Shown: piece by piece, positions 45,983 through 57,800 of the stretch
Layout of the letters: every line of letters begins with the position of its first letter
How positions within the stretch are numbered: position 1 is the first letter of the stretch
Source: JAGNDO01 sp963704975
GTDB taxonomy: Bacteria; Chloroflexota; Anaerolineae; Caldilineales; Caldilineaceae
Reading direction: 5' to 3'
Length of the DNA: 64,000 bases
Assembly: GCA_963704975.1 (NCBI GenBank)
Contig: CAVPIK010000016.1
Coordinates: forward strand, 1 to 64,000
Notes under the pieces: model-generated
The model's input: only the letters and a program-made list of their open reading frames with translations
The model's database searches: none
What the model was told of the DNA's origin: nothing
Position numbers and translations under genes: made by a program

Positions 45983-46409
45983 GGTCTGCTCCTTAGAATC
46001 TGGTCGGCCCCGGCATTCTGGGCTTTGGCGGTCAAAGACGATCCCAGTCAGTGTGCCTCACCCAGGTTCCCATCCGGTTTCGTACTCAGGATCCCTCGAT
46101 TTGATGGCCTCTGCCGCCGCATTGGACCAACCAACCTTGAGCAACCTGTCACTGCTGTTGAGTTTAGCCCATGCGTGGATTGGGTACATTTGTGTCATAA
46201 TAGGGGCGAGTGCGCCGAAAATCCTAGCGACTACGTAATTTCACACGCGTTAGTACGTAAAATACGTGATTGCCTCTTGCATAAATAGTCGTGTAAAATG
46301 AATAGTGGTCTGGGGTCTCTTTCTGCCCAATCCGCGTGTCTTCGATTACAGCATATTGGATCCTTTGCATTTTTGCAGTCCAAAACAGTGTTCACATAAG
46401 GAGCTACCC
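45983..46409. other. Divergent intergenic region
   Basis: Upstream of both hemD and the protease gene. TTGCCT at 46270 and TAAAAT at 46294 (18-bp spacing) may be the protease promoter. GTACGTAAAATACGTG nearby is a short palindrome. AAGGAGCTACCC precedes the protease ATG at 46410. No other feature seen. Confidence 0.4.
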
Positions 46410-49113
46410 ATGTCACCGATTCCCCGTAGTCAGCGGCAATCTATTTCCCAGACCGAGCAGGTGTGGCGACACATCACTCTCCTTGCCTGCTTTGGCCCAT
46501 ATGCGTGGTGCACGACTCGTCGTGCTGTTAATTATAAGTTTGTTGTGGCCGAGTGGGCTTGCGCCTGCTCGGTGGTCGTCGCCGGCTGTGTGGGCGCAAG
46601 GCGAAGTTGTGGGGAGCGGGCAGGCCGATAATGTGGCCGCCAAACCCGACTTCGTCGCCGATAGCCTGGAGGTCACTCAGGCCATCCAGGATCTGAACAA
46701 CTCCGTGCGGCTGGTCCAAAACAAACGCACCTTTGTGCGCTTTCATGTCCACTCGGCAGATCAGCCAGCGGATGCGGTGCGCGCCCTCCTGAAGGTGGAA
46801 CAAGGGGGCAATGAAAGTTGGTTGGTGCCCCTCAACGCCAATCAACTTGTCTTGCAGCCCAAGCCAGACCGGGGCGTCTTGGATCACGCATTCCTTTTTG
46901 AGCTGCCCGATGATTTCACCACGGGCACGGTGATCCTGACCGGCTATCTCAATCCTGGGGACACGACGGATCGAGAGCGCAACTACGATAACAACCAGAT
47001 CAGCACCACGGTTGTTTTTGAGGCTGTGCCGACCATCAATTTGGTCCTCTATCGGCTGGGCTATCAACTGGACGGGGTCGAGTATTGGGCCTCCGTGGAC
47101 GACCGCAATCAGTTGGCCGATTGGTTGCGCCGAGCCTACCCGGTCAGCGATCTGCGGGTGTGGGATCGGACCCTCTGGCTAGGTGATGCAGCGGTCAATC
47201 AGAATGGTGAGTTGACCAACCCCACCTGTGCGTCGGTGAACGCTACCTTGGTCTCCAAAAAGCTGTGGGACACAAGCTATGGGGCCACGGGTGTGCCTGT
47301 CGATGCCCATTATTATGGGCTGATGGATGATGGCGGCGGCTTTATGCGGGGCTGTTCCCTGGGCGCACCCTTCTTTGTCGGCTCCGGCCCCACAGGGGAG
47401 ATGACCTGGGGATGGGACAACGACGGCAGCTACGGCGATTGGTATGGGGCCCATGAGTTGGCCCATACCTATGGCCGTGATCATGCAGGCTTCTGCGGGG
47501 CCACCGAGGGAGCCGCCTATCCTTATGCCAAGGGTCGCATCAGCCCCAGCCTCACCGGGGACGACGCCATCTATGGGTTTGACATTGGCACCAAGGCCCT
47601 CTACAGCCCCGCCTTCAAGGATCTGATGACCCACTGTGGGTTTCAGTGGATCGGCGATTTCACCTACGAAGGGCTGATGGACACCTTCCAATCGGGATCC
47701 CTGACCGCCGCGGCCCAAAATCTGGGGGATCGGCGCACCGAGACCGTCATGGATCGACTGCTTGTGACTGGATCCATCAACCCGACAACCAAGGCCATCA
47801 ACCTGGAGCCGTTCTTTGTGATCCCCAATGCCGGGGATTTGGCCCAGATCGTGCCCGGTCCCTATACCATTGTGCTGAAAGACAGCACGGGTCAAACCTT
47901 GGCCCAATATCCGTTTACCCCCCGAATCTCTGTGGGTGGGGCGCCCCGGCTTGAAGAGGACGAATCCGAAGATCCCATCGACCGCAGCGAGACTCTGCTC
48001 ATCATCACCGAGTTGGTGCCCTATGTGGCGGGGACGACAAAGGTGGAGATCCTCTCGCCGGACAGCGCGTCCATTACGGGTGTGACGGCTAATCCCAGCC
48101 AGCCCCAGGTCAAAATTACCCATCCCGTTGGGGGAGAGACCTTCCTCGGTGCCACCCTCTCGGTCAACTGGACGGGCGAGGATGCTGATGGAGATCAGCT
48201 TTTCTACAATGTGCAGTATTCGTCAGATAACGGCCAGAGTTGGGAGATGGTGGCCCAAGGGCTCACCGGCACGGATGTGGGGATCAGCCTGACCGATCTG
48301 GCTGCCACCCAGACGGGGCGCATGCGGGTTTGGGCCAGCGATGGCATCAACACCACCTACCAAGAGTCGCCTTCCTTCATCATTCCCAACCGCACACCGA
48401 TCGTGAAGATTCGCACCGACAATGCCGCCCCCACCGTGGCGGTCAGCCAAACGGTCACGTTGATGGGCACTGGGTATGATGTGGACACCGGTCCCCTGAC
48501 TGGCGGTGAGCTGATCTGGAGTTCCAATCTGGACGGCAGTCTGGGCACGGGGCGTCTGCTGCGTCGGGTTAACCTGAGCGTGGGCACCCACACCATCACC
48601 CTGCGGTCCACGGATGGGTCTGGCGCATCAGGCATTGCCACGGTGCAGGTCACGGTGGTAGCGGACGTGGCCAACCTGCCCACGGCCTCTTCCCCGGATG
48701 GCCTGGTCGTTGGCCCCACCTTCCTGGCCCCCAGCATTCTGGACAACATCGCCCTCCAGCGCATCTATGTGACCAACAAGAACATCACCCGCTCGATCAA
48801 CTGGACCGCGGTGTCGGATCAGGATTGGCTGGTGCTGGGCAAGACGAGCGGCACCACGCCGGACAGCATTCCCTATTCGATCAACTGGACTTCGATCAAT
48901 TGGACTTCGATCAACTGGACTTCGATCAACTGGACTTCGATCAATTGGACTTCGATCAACTGGACTTCGATCAACTGGACGGGTGGCCCCCCCTCCGGTG
49001 AGCTGCTGGGCACTGTGACCATCACTAGCCCAGATCTGCCTGAGGCCATCGTTATTCCAGTGGAAGTGACCATCAACCCCCTGAATGTCTTCATTCCCCA
49101 GTTGCAACAGTAG
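46410..49113 (+). CDS. Secreted metzincin-like zinc metalloprotease with Ig-like and BACON-like domains (frameshifted)
   Basis: About 900 residues. The N-terminus (MSPIPRSQRQSISQTEQVWR) is joined by a break near 46500 to a hydrophobic leader (RLVVLLIISLLWPSGLAPA) ending near AVWAQ. An Ig-like region follows (RLVQNKRTFVRFHVHSADQP). The zinc site is GAHELAHTYGRDHAGFC (HExxHxxGxxH), with a possible Met-turn in FKDLMTHCGF. Next come Ig-like modules (KITHPVGGETFLGATLSVNW) and a BACON-like C-terminus (WTAVSDQDWLVLGKTSGTTP) containing seven SINWT repeats. Likely digests protein outside the cell. It ends with a strong hairpin terminator at 49173. Confidence 0.8.
48877..48981 (+). repeat. Seven tandem 15-bp repeats encoding (SINWT)7
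   Basis: Unit TCGATCAACTGGACT, with units 2 and 5 having AAT for AAC and the last ending ACG. All seven are in frame. An isolated SINWT also occurs at 48793. The repeat lies in a predicted beta-strand region of the BACON-like domain. The tract probably varies in copy number. Confidence 0.92.
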
Positions 49114-49172
49114 CGAGTCGGGAAACCACTTCCCTGTGTTTCCCTTCGTTGCAGTGGGTTGAGATTGAGAAT

Positions 49173-49236
49173 GTTCAAAACGAATCGGCGTGAGTTTGCA
49201 CCCCTTGGTGCAAACTCACGCCGATTCGTTTTGAAC
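49173..49236. terminator. Perfect 30-bp hairpin after the protease gene
   Basis: Arms 49173-49202 and 49207-49236 are perfectly complementary with a CCTT loop. The core GTTTGCACC/GGTGCAAAC resembles the palindrome at 1569-1590. It probably insulates the protease gene from pyrC. Confidence 0.7.
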
Positions 49237-49369
49237 AGACCTTTTTGAATTTCTCTGGCCCCAAGATTTGCCTTTCCGTGAGAAGTCACTAAAATTAGGA
49301 AAGTTTGAGCCGCGTTCAAAATACCCGCCAATTTTGGCCAAAGTGCGGCACACCGGAAGGCAGACGAGC

Positions 49370-50480
49370 ATGACTGTGATCACCCTGCCCGGCCTGGTGG
49401 ATGCCCATGTGCATCTGCGGGAGCCGGGGTATCCCCAAAAGGAAGATTTCACCAGCGGGACGGCGGCCGCCTTGGCCGGGGGCGTCACGACTTTGTTGGA
49501 TATGCCCAACACCCTGCCGCCCACGGCGACGCCAGCCCTCTTGGCCGAGAAGATCGCCCTGGCCGCGGCCAAGACCCTGTGCGATGTGGGCATCTTTGTG
49601 GGGGCCACCAACACCCATGTGGACGCCTATCTGCCCGGCGGCCCAACAGGCGTGCGGCCTCAAAATCTATGTCAGCGATACCTTTGGCAGCCTGCGCATT
49701 GACGAACTGGGCCTGCTGCATCGTCTCTTCCGCACCTGGGCCGAAAAGGCGGATGAGGTGGGCTATCGCAGCCCGGCCAACCCCACGGGCATCGGGCCGG
49801 TGGCCGTCCACGCCGAAGAGCTGATGTTGCCCGTCTGTCTCAACCTGGCCAATCTGTACGGCGTCCCCCTGCACATCGTCCATGTCAGCCGGCGCAGCGA
49901 GATCGAGCTGATCCGCCGGGCCAAGGAGCGGGGGCACGCCGTCACCGCGGAGGTGACGCCCCATCACCTCTTCCTCAGCACCGAAGATCTGCCCCGCCTG
50001 GGTGCCCGGGGCGATATGCGTCCCCGCCTGTCCAGCCCGGACGATGTGGCCGCCCTGTGGGAAAACCTGGCCGTGGTGGACGTCTTCGCCACGGACCACG
50101 CCCCCCACACCTTGGCCGAAAAGGCGCAGGAGACCCCGCCCCCCGGCGTTCCCGGCGTCCAAACAATGCTCCCTCTCTTGCTCACCGCCGTGCACGACGG
50201 GCGGCTCACGTTGGATGATGTGGTGGCTCGGTGCGTGGAGAATCCTCGGCGCATCTATGGACTGCCCGCCCAGCCCGACACGTGGGTGGAGGTGGATGTG
50301 GATGCCGAGTTCACGGTGACAAACGAAGCGATGTTGACCCGGGTGGGATGGACCCCCTTTGCCGACATGCGGCTCTTTGGCCGGGTGCAGCGGGTCTTTT
50401 TGCGAGGGAAAGTGGTCTACGAAGATGGGGTGATTCTGGCCCAGCCAGGATCGGGCAAAGTCTTATTTGCCCCAAATTGA
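49370..50480 (+). CDS. pyrC: Dihydroorotase (frameshifted)
   Basis: About 370 residues from the ATG at 49370. Metal-binding DAHVHLREPGYPQKEDFTSG, GGVTTLLDMPNTLPPTATPA, EVTPHHLFLS and VFATDHAPHTLAEK match the amidohydrolase dihydroorotase of the CAD-like, short type. The frame breaks near 49650 (LPGGPTG to GLKIYVSDTFGSL). It closes carbamoyl-aspartate to dihydroorotate in pyrimidine synthesis. A terminator at 50493 separates it from pyrB. Confidence 0.92.
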
Positions 50481-50492
50481 TCTGTTGTTTTG

Positions 50493-50524
50493 ACCGACGA
50501 GGAAGTGCTTCTCGTCGGTTTTTT
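50493..50524 (+). terminator. Rho-independent terminator after pyrC
   Basis: ACCGACGAGGAAG and CTTCTCGTCGGT form a stem with one bulged G, followed by TTTTTT. Confidence 0.85.
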
Positions 50525-50682
50525 GTGTAGCGAATCGCGCGTACTGTTCAGGCTTACGAAACCACGAATGGCACGCATGGCACGAATAATTTCAAAGGAA
50601 AATTCGTGTCATTCGCAAAATTCGTGGTTCATTCAACGCAGTCACTCAAAAAGCATTTCAGATACCAAACGGAGAGCCAATC

Positions 50683-51657
50683 ATGGTAAAACAAAAACGA
50701 TCCACCGTCTTGCCTTCGGATCACCACGACAATGGATTTTATGGACAGGACATCCTCAGCGTCAGCCAGTTTGATCAAGCCAAGTTGGAATATATTGTGG
50801 AAGTGGCCCACGAGATGCGCATCTTGGTAGAGCGCTTTGGCAGCGCGGATCTGCTCAGCGGCAAGATCTTGTCCAACCTGTTCTACGAGCCCAGCACCCG
50901 CACCAGTTCCAGCTTCATGGCGGCCATGCTGCGCCTGGGCGGGCAGGTGATTCCCATCAACAATGTCCAATACAGCTCGGTCAGCAAGGGCGAGAGTCTG
51001 CCCGACACCGTGCGTACCCTGGAATGTTACAGCGACATCATCGTCCTGCGCCACCCGGAGATGGGGGCCGCGGCCACGGCAGCCCGCTACACGGACATTC
51101 CGATCATCAACGCCGGGGACGGGGTGGGCGAGCACCCGACCCAGGCCCTGTTGGACTTCTTCACCATCAGCGAAGAGTTGGAGCGGGTCAACGGGCTGAA
51201 GGTGGTCATGGTCGGCGACCTGAAATATGGGCGCACGGTCCACAGCCTGACCAAGCTGCTGATCAACTATGACGTGGAATTCAGCTTTGTCAGCCCCGAA
51301 AACCTGCGCATGCCCAAGGATGTGATCGACGTGGTGGCCGCATCGGGCCGCGCCTTCACAGAGATCGAGGATGTGCATCCTGTGGTGGCCGACGCGGACG
51401 TGCTCTATGTGACCCGTGTGCAGAAAGAGCGCTTTACCGATCTGGAGGAATATGAGCGGGTCAAAGATTTCTATGTGGTGGATGACGCCCTGATGGCCAG
51501 GGCCAAATCCAACATGATCGTCATGCACCCTCTGCCCAGAGTGGGTGAGATCGCCTACACCGTGGACAACGATCCCAGGGCGGCCTATTTCCGCCAAATG
51601 CGCAACGGCATGTATATTCGCATGGCCCTGCTGGCCGCGGTCCTGGGCAAAGCCTGA
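50683..51657 (+). CDS. pyrB: Aspartate carbamoyltransferase
   Basis: 324 residues, intact. It condenses carbamoyl phosphate with aspartate in pyrimidine synthesis. FYEPSTRTSSSFMAAMLRLG (carbamoyl-phosphate site), VLRHPEMGAA, EHPTQALLDFFTI, VGDLKYGRTVHSL and VMHPLPRVGEI are the diagnostic motifs. Catalytic chain length is normal. No pyrI regulatory gene is adjacent. Confidence 0.94.
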   Translation: MVKQKRSTVLPSDHHDNGFYGQDILSVSQFDQAKLEYIVEVAHEMRILVERFGSADLLSGKILSNLFYEPSTRTSSSFMAAMLRLGGQVIPINNVQYSSVSKGESLPDTVRTLECYSDIIVLRHPEMGAAATAARYTDIPIINAGDGVGEHPTQALLDFFTISEELERVNGLKVVMVGDLKYGRTVHSLTKLLINYDVEFSFVSPENLRMPKDVIDVVAASGRAFTEIEDVHPVVADADVLYVTRVQKERFTDLEEYERVKDFYVVDDALMARAKSNMIVMHPLPRVGEIAYTVDNDPRAAYFRQMRNGMYIRMALLAAVLGKA

Positions 51658-52042
51658 TCGACGAGCTTGGGTTGAGTCATAGAGCAAGGGCATAGGTAAA
51701 ACCAGATGGCGGCGTTCGCACCAGGGGGGCGAACGCCGCCATCTCGTTTGGGGGCATGGGGCATTACATCTCTTCAATATCGGTGAATCGTATGTGCGGT
51801 TTTCAACCGCACATACGGCCAGACCAGGGTCGTGCGGTTGAAAACCGCACCTACGGTACCCACTTCGCTAGGATCAATCCTGGACAGCTGGATAGGGAAT
51901 TGATCGGTCAAATATTGGAGGACATATTAGGTCAAAGAGGGTAAGATAGGTAATGACATTGTTGCCAATCCCACTGTGCTGTGACCGCCATGCGTGGCGC
52001 GTACAACGCTGTGGCCTCAAAGCCCTGTGGTTTAATCGAATT
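51658..52042. other. Intergenic region with three hairpins
   Basis: 51704-51744: AGATGGCGGCGTTCGC / GCGAACGCCGCCATCT, 16-bp stem, probable pyrB terminator. 51790-51816: GTATGTGCGGTT / AACCGCACATAC. 51832-51850: GTGCGGTT / AACCGCAC. The last two share GTGCGGTT words and look like REP-type repeats. No clear promoter for the kinase is seen. Confidence 0.6.
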
Positions 52043-54681
52043 ATGAAAGATTCACCCATGACGCAGCGTGCATTCCCTTCGGTGTTTATCTTTTCTTCCG
52101 GATTTTACTCCCGGCGCTGGATCTTCTCTGCTTTGGCCGTGATCCTTGTGCCCCTGACCGTGCTGGTTGGTTTGCTCTTGATTCTGCCCCAGGTTTCACC
52201 CCAAGCTCGGTGGATCGTAACGGTCCTAGGTGGGGGAATGGGCTTGTTGTTGACCCTCGGCGGCCTGCTCTTGGCCCGACAGATTGAGCACGACGTAAGC
52301 GCGTCTTCAGCGGCCCGGCCCGCTGAGACCCCGCACACGACCAAGGTGGATGACATGGACCAGACGGAAGCGGACTTGCGGGACAGCCAGACCAACCTCT
52401 TGGCCGTCATGGAACATACCCAAGATGGCATCGCCTCCATTGACCGGCGGGGGCGGGTGCTGGTTGCCAATTCGGTCTTCAAGCGCATGTTGTTCGAGGT
52501 CTATGGCGTTAACCTGGATCGAGATCAGGACGCCTGCCCCAAAGATCTGCCGGATGCCTTGCGCGCGCTGTGGCAACGCACCGGTGCCAGGGCCATGAAG
52601 GGGGAAGCGGTCACCGAGGAATTTCACCACACATTGGGCGGCGGCGAAGCTGTCCTGGAGAGTAGCTTCAATCCGATCATCGGGGAGGATGGCCGGGTTC
52701 AGGGGGTCTCCATCTTTGTGCGGAACATCACTGGCCACAAGCAGGCCCATGCACTGTTGCGCCAGCGGGGGCAGATGCAGCAATTGATCGCCCGCATCTC
52801 CACCGAGTTCATCAACCTGAGATCCCACGAAATGGACAGCGCCGTGCAATCCGCCCTGGCCGAGGTTGGCATGATGGTCGGTGTGGATCGCAGCTACATC
52901 TTCTGTTATCGTACTGACGGGTCGGGGCTGGTAGACAGCGCCTATGAATGGTGTGCCGCCGGTATCCCCTCCCACAAGGCTCACCTACAGGGAATGCCTC
53001 GCCACGCCTTTGCGTGGTGGCGGGAGAGCATGAGAAGCCAGAAGCGAGTCTTCATCCGCAGCCTGACCGATCTGCCCGAAGATGCGACCAAGGAGCGGGA
53101 ACTCTATTCTGCCTTGGATGCCCGATCCCTGATCGCTGTGCCCCTGGGCATAGGCGACCAAGAGTTGGGCTTTGTGGGCTTCGACAGCGTGCGCCGCCAG
53201 ATCGATTGGGACGAGGAGAGCATCGCCCTGCTGCAACTGTTGGGTGATATCTTTGTCAGCGCGTTCCAGCGCCGTCAAACCGAGGATGCCCTGGCTGACG
53301 AGCGTCTCTCCCTGGCTCGCCGGGTGGAGGAGCGCACCGCCGAACTGGAAATCCAGTATGGTCGGGAGGCGGCCTTGGCCAGCATCGAGCCCAACATTGG
53401 GCAGCCGGACGACTTGGCCGGTGTACTCAACCGCATGGTAGAGTTAGCCGCTGAGGTCCTGGGCACCACCGGAGCCAGCGTGCTGCTGCGCGACATGGAG
53501 ACGGATCGCTTCGCCACCATTTCGGCCACCCCCGCACTGCGTCCTGCTCAAGAGGTGATGACGTGGGTGCGTCAAGAGGGTGGGGCCACACGCTGGATCG
53601 CCACTCACCGCCAACCCTTGGTGGTGACGGATCGGGAAGATGCGGCCCTGCTCTCCGCCCTGCCCATCCCGCTTAACCCAATGATGGCCGAGGCCGGGCT
53701 GCGCGCCTTTGCCGGGGTGCCGCTGATGGCCCAGGACGAGGTGGTGGGCGTGCTGTATGTGTTGAACAAGGATGCCCGCCAATTCTCCTCGGCGGAGATG
53801 GATTTTCTCTTTGCGCTGGCTCGCCGGGGGGCGTTGGCTGTTTCCAACGTGCAACTTTACAAAACCCTGCAACAGGCCAACCACGAACTGGCCCGAGCCG
53901 CCCGGCTCAAGGACGACTTTCTGGCCAGCATGAGCCATGAACTGCGCACCCCGCTTAACGCTATCCTGGGCATGTCCGAGTCGCTTCTGGAAGAAATCTA
54001 TGGCCCCATTTCCGAAGAACAGCACTACCCGATCCAAGCTGTGCGCGAGAGTGGTCGCAATCTTTTGGCCCTGATCAATGACATCTTGGACCTGTCCCGG
54101 ATCGAGGCGGGACAGGCGGAAATCTATTTGGAACAGGTACATATCCCCTCGGTCTGCCAGGGCAGCTTGCAATTTGTACAGCAGAAAGCAATGAAACGGC
54201 AGATCAAGATCAACATTGATGTGGCGGAAGATGTGCAGCACCATGCCACCCCTGTTTGGGCAGACGAGCGACGCCTCAAGCAGATCCTGGTCAACCTGTT
54301 GAGTAACGCCGTAAAGTTTACCCCGGAGGGGGAGAGATCGGCTTGGAAGTGAGCTATGATTCTACGGGCACGGGTGTGCGCTTTGATGTGTGGGATACGG
54401 GTATCGGCATTGCCCCGGAAAACTTGCCCCACCTCTTTCAACCCTTCGCACAGTTGGACAGTAGCCTGAACCGCCACTACAATGGAACGGGCTTGGGGCT
54501 GGCATTGGTCCACCGCATGACCCAAATGCACGGCGGCAGCGTGGAAGTCGAGAGCCAACTGGGTGTCGGCAGTCGATTCAGCGTCTGGCTCCCCTGCCGC
54601 CCGCTGGACTTGAGCCAGGACGATGTCTCCCGATCCGTGTCGGAGACCGGCGGATGGATCGGCAAGGGATCCCTCGTGTAA
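52043..54681 (+). CDS. Sensor histidine kinase with PAS and two GAF domains (frameshifted)
   Basis: About 880 residues. Two TM helices (WIFSALAVILVPLTVLVGLL; WIVTVLGGGMGLLLTLGGLL), a PAS-like domain (LLAVMEHTQDGIASIDRRG), GAF domain 1 (around residues 230-400), a coiled linker (LARRVEERTAELE), GAF domain 2 (LNRMVELAAEVLGTTGASVL), HisKA with LASMSHELRTPLNAILGMSE, and HATPase with NLLSNAVKFTPE, DVWDTGIGIAPENL and GTGLGLALV. The frame breaks in a G-run near 54335. Signal unknown. It resembles the HisKA-HATPase part of the next gene. Confidence 0.9.
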
Positions 54682-54858
54682 CAGCTCGTGGCGCAACCAG
54701 TATCTTTCCCCTCAGCACTGCGTCGTGGTAGGTAACGCGCAACGTGTCTCCTGACTGATTATTACCTTCTCGGCTCGGTGTACCGCACAGCGGCATTGAA
54801 CTTTCTCTTTGCCGAGATCGGAATTTGAGAGCAATCGCCGGATGAAGGCAGCGAACTC

Positions 54859-57800
54859 ATGGCTTGGTCAATTTCTATTTTTGCCTATCTGTTGGTTGGA
54901 TTGTCATTGCTCTGTGCTGCCCTGGCCCTGCGTCTGATCCAACGTGATGTTGAACCGATTACCCTTGCTGGCGGCGTCTTGTTGGGGGGCGCGGCGATCT
55001 GGACTTTGGGCTATGGCTTCGAACTGCTGGCTGGTGGCCTGAGGCCCAAACTGTTTTGGGACTCGGTTCAGTGGCTTGGGGCCGCCTTTGTGCCCCTGGC
55101 CTGGTTTATCTATGTTGCCCTCTATTCAGGCCGAGAAATCTGGCTGAAACGGCGCAACCTCTTGATACTCAGCATTGTTCCCCTCCTCTTCATTCTGCTC
55201 ATCCTCTCCAACCCACTTCATACCCTGATCTGGACCTCGCGCCAACTGGTGCAGATGGACGGCTACGCTCTTCTGGACCTGCGCTACGGACCGGGCATTT
55301 GGCTGTTTGCTGTCTATGCCTATCTGTTATTTGTTTTTGCCACTTGGTTCCTGATCCAAGCCGGGCTAAATTCAAAGGGTCTTCATCGAGCCCAGGTCAT
55401 TTCCCTCTTGGTGGCCGCTTTTATCCCCTGGCTGGCCCATTTCCTGGAGGTTATGACCCTTAGTGCCCACACCTTTTTTCGACCCACGCCCTTGGCCTTT
55501 TGTGTTGCCGGCTTGATCGTTTACTGGAACATCTCGCAACAAAATCGGGGCGATATTCTTTCCGTCTCCCGGGTGTTGATTCTGGATAGCATGATCGACG
55601 GGGTGATCGTGCTGAATGATCGAGATCGCATCATCGATCTTAACAGCGCGGCAGGAGAATTTTTGGGCTGGGCAAAACCGGAACTGCTGGGCCAGACCTT
55701 GACTGCCGTCTGGCCAGATTTCCCCCAGTCTCTATTGAACGCCCCATTGGCCGAGCAGATGAGCGCGGATCTGGCGATGGACCGTCAAGCGGAGGCGGAG
55801 GAGACGCGCTTTTACAACGTGCGCATCTCCCCGTTGACCGACCACTACGGACATATCGTCAGCAGGGTGCTGGTCCTTCACAATATCTCGGAGCGGATGC
55901 AGTCGGAGAAGAGCGAACGCACCCAGCGGGAGATCGCCGAAACCCTGTTGGAGGTGGCCGGAGAGCTGAACACGGATCTCAGCCTGGACCGGGTGCTGCC
56001 CCTGATTTTGGAACAGTTGGCCAGGGTGGTCAGCTATGACAGCGCCTCGATCATGTTGTTGGAAGGCACACTGCTGCGCTCTGCCGTGCGACGGTCCACC
56101 CATACCACCCGGGGCCCCTTTTTGGCCATCCCCTTGGGGCAATTCCCCCATGTCCAAGATGTGATTGTGGGCAAACGTCCGGTGATCATCACCGACACGA
56201 CCAACGATCCCCGCTGGCTGGATCTGCCCAGCACCCAGCAGATTCGCTGCTGGCTAGGGGTGCCCCTGATGGTGGAGGACCGGGTGATCGGTCTGCTCAA
56301 CCTGAGCAAGACGACCCGGGCCTTCTATACGGATCGAGACACGGATCTGGTCTCTGCCTTTGCCGCCCAGGCCACCATTGCCATCGAAAATGCCCGGCTC
56401 TATGCCGAGGCCCAGCGCCAACTCTATCAACAGACGGCCCTGCGGGAAGCCGGTGCGGTCATCTCTTCTTCCCTGGATCTGGAATCGGTTCTGCATCACA
56501 TTGCGGATCGAATGCAGGGCGCGTTGAACACCAGCAGCATCAATCTCTACAGCTTCACCGCCGCCACCAAGCGGGCTCAACTGGTGGCGCGCTTCGAGGA
56601 CCCCGCCCTGCTGGATGAAGCCATATCTTCCCCCAAGCCCCCCTCTTCGGATACAATCAAAAGCGGGGCGCAGATCACCAAGCCCCCCAAACCCCTGCAC
56701 TTGGGCCATGCCCATGACATGACCAAGGATTTGGTGCGGATTGCCCAGATGTTGGAATCGGGCAAAGCCGGGGTCTTTTATGCCGAAGATCCCAATCTCA
56801 GCCTCTCCGAATCCGAATATATGGCCACCTTTGGGGTCAAGACCATGTTGATTGTGCCCCTGCGGGTGGGGGGCCAGACAAACGCCTATGCGGAACTATG
56901 GGACACGGTTCAGCGCCGGGAATTTAGCGAGGATGAAATTGGCCTGGCCCAAGGCATTGCCCAACAGGCCGCCATTGCCATCCTCAACGCCCGGCTCTAC
57001 GCCCAATCTCAGCAGGAGATCGCCGATCGCAAGCTGGCCGAAGCCGCGTTGCAGGCCGAGCGGGCCTCCCTGGCCCAGCGGGTGGAAGAGCGCACCCGTG
57101 AGCTGAGCGTGGCCAATGCCGAACTGGCCCGCTCCTCTCGGCTCAAAGACGAGTTCCTGGCCAGCATGAGCCATGAGCTGCGTACCCCCCTCAATGCCAT
57201 TTTGGGCATGTCCGAAGCCATCCAAGAGGGCATCTACGGCGAGGTGGACCCGGATCAGGATAAGCCCCTCAAGGCCATTGTGGACAGCGGTCGCCATCTC
57301 CTGGATCTGATCAACGAAATATTGGATCTGTCCAAAATTGAGGCCGGAAAGATGGATCTGTCCATTGCCCCCGTCTCTGTGGCGGCGGTAGCCCAGGCCA
57401 GCATGCAGTTTGTGCACCAGGAGGCCACCAAGAAAGAGCTGACCACCAGCTTGGACATCGCCAAGGATGTGGTCCTGTTCATGGCTGATGAGCGGCGGCT
57501 TAAGCAGATGCTGATTAACCTACTTAGCAATGCGGTGAAATTTACCCCAGAAGGCGGCAAAGTCGGTCTGCGGGTCACGGGCAATCCGCAAGAAGACAGT
57601 GTTACCTTCACCGTGTGGGATACGGGTATCGGCATCGCCGAACAGGACATGACGCGGCTTTTTCGGCCCTTTGTTCAATTGGACAGCAGCTTGACCCGGC
57701 GCTATACGGGCACGGGGTTGGGCCTGGTCCTGGTCTATCGCATGGCGGAGATGCACGGGGGCAGCGTGGGGCTAAAAAGTGTGGTTGGCCAGGGCAGCGA

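Noticed and set aside
48877..48981. CRISPR or non-coding satellite
   Set aside because: 15-bp units are in frame with the protease and preserve the amino acids.
54335..54360. Programmed frameshift in the histidine kinase
   Set aside because: No slippery heptamer with a clear stimulating structure, and similar breaks occur in many unrelated genes in the window.
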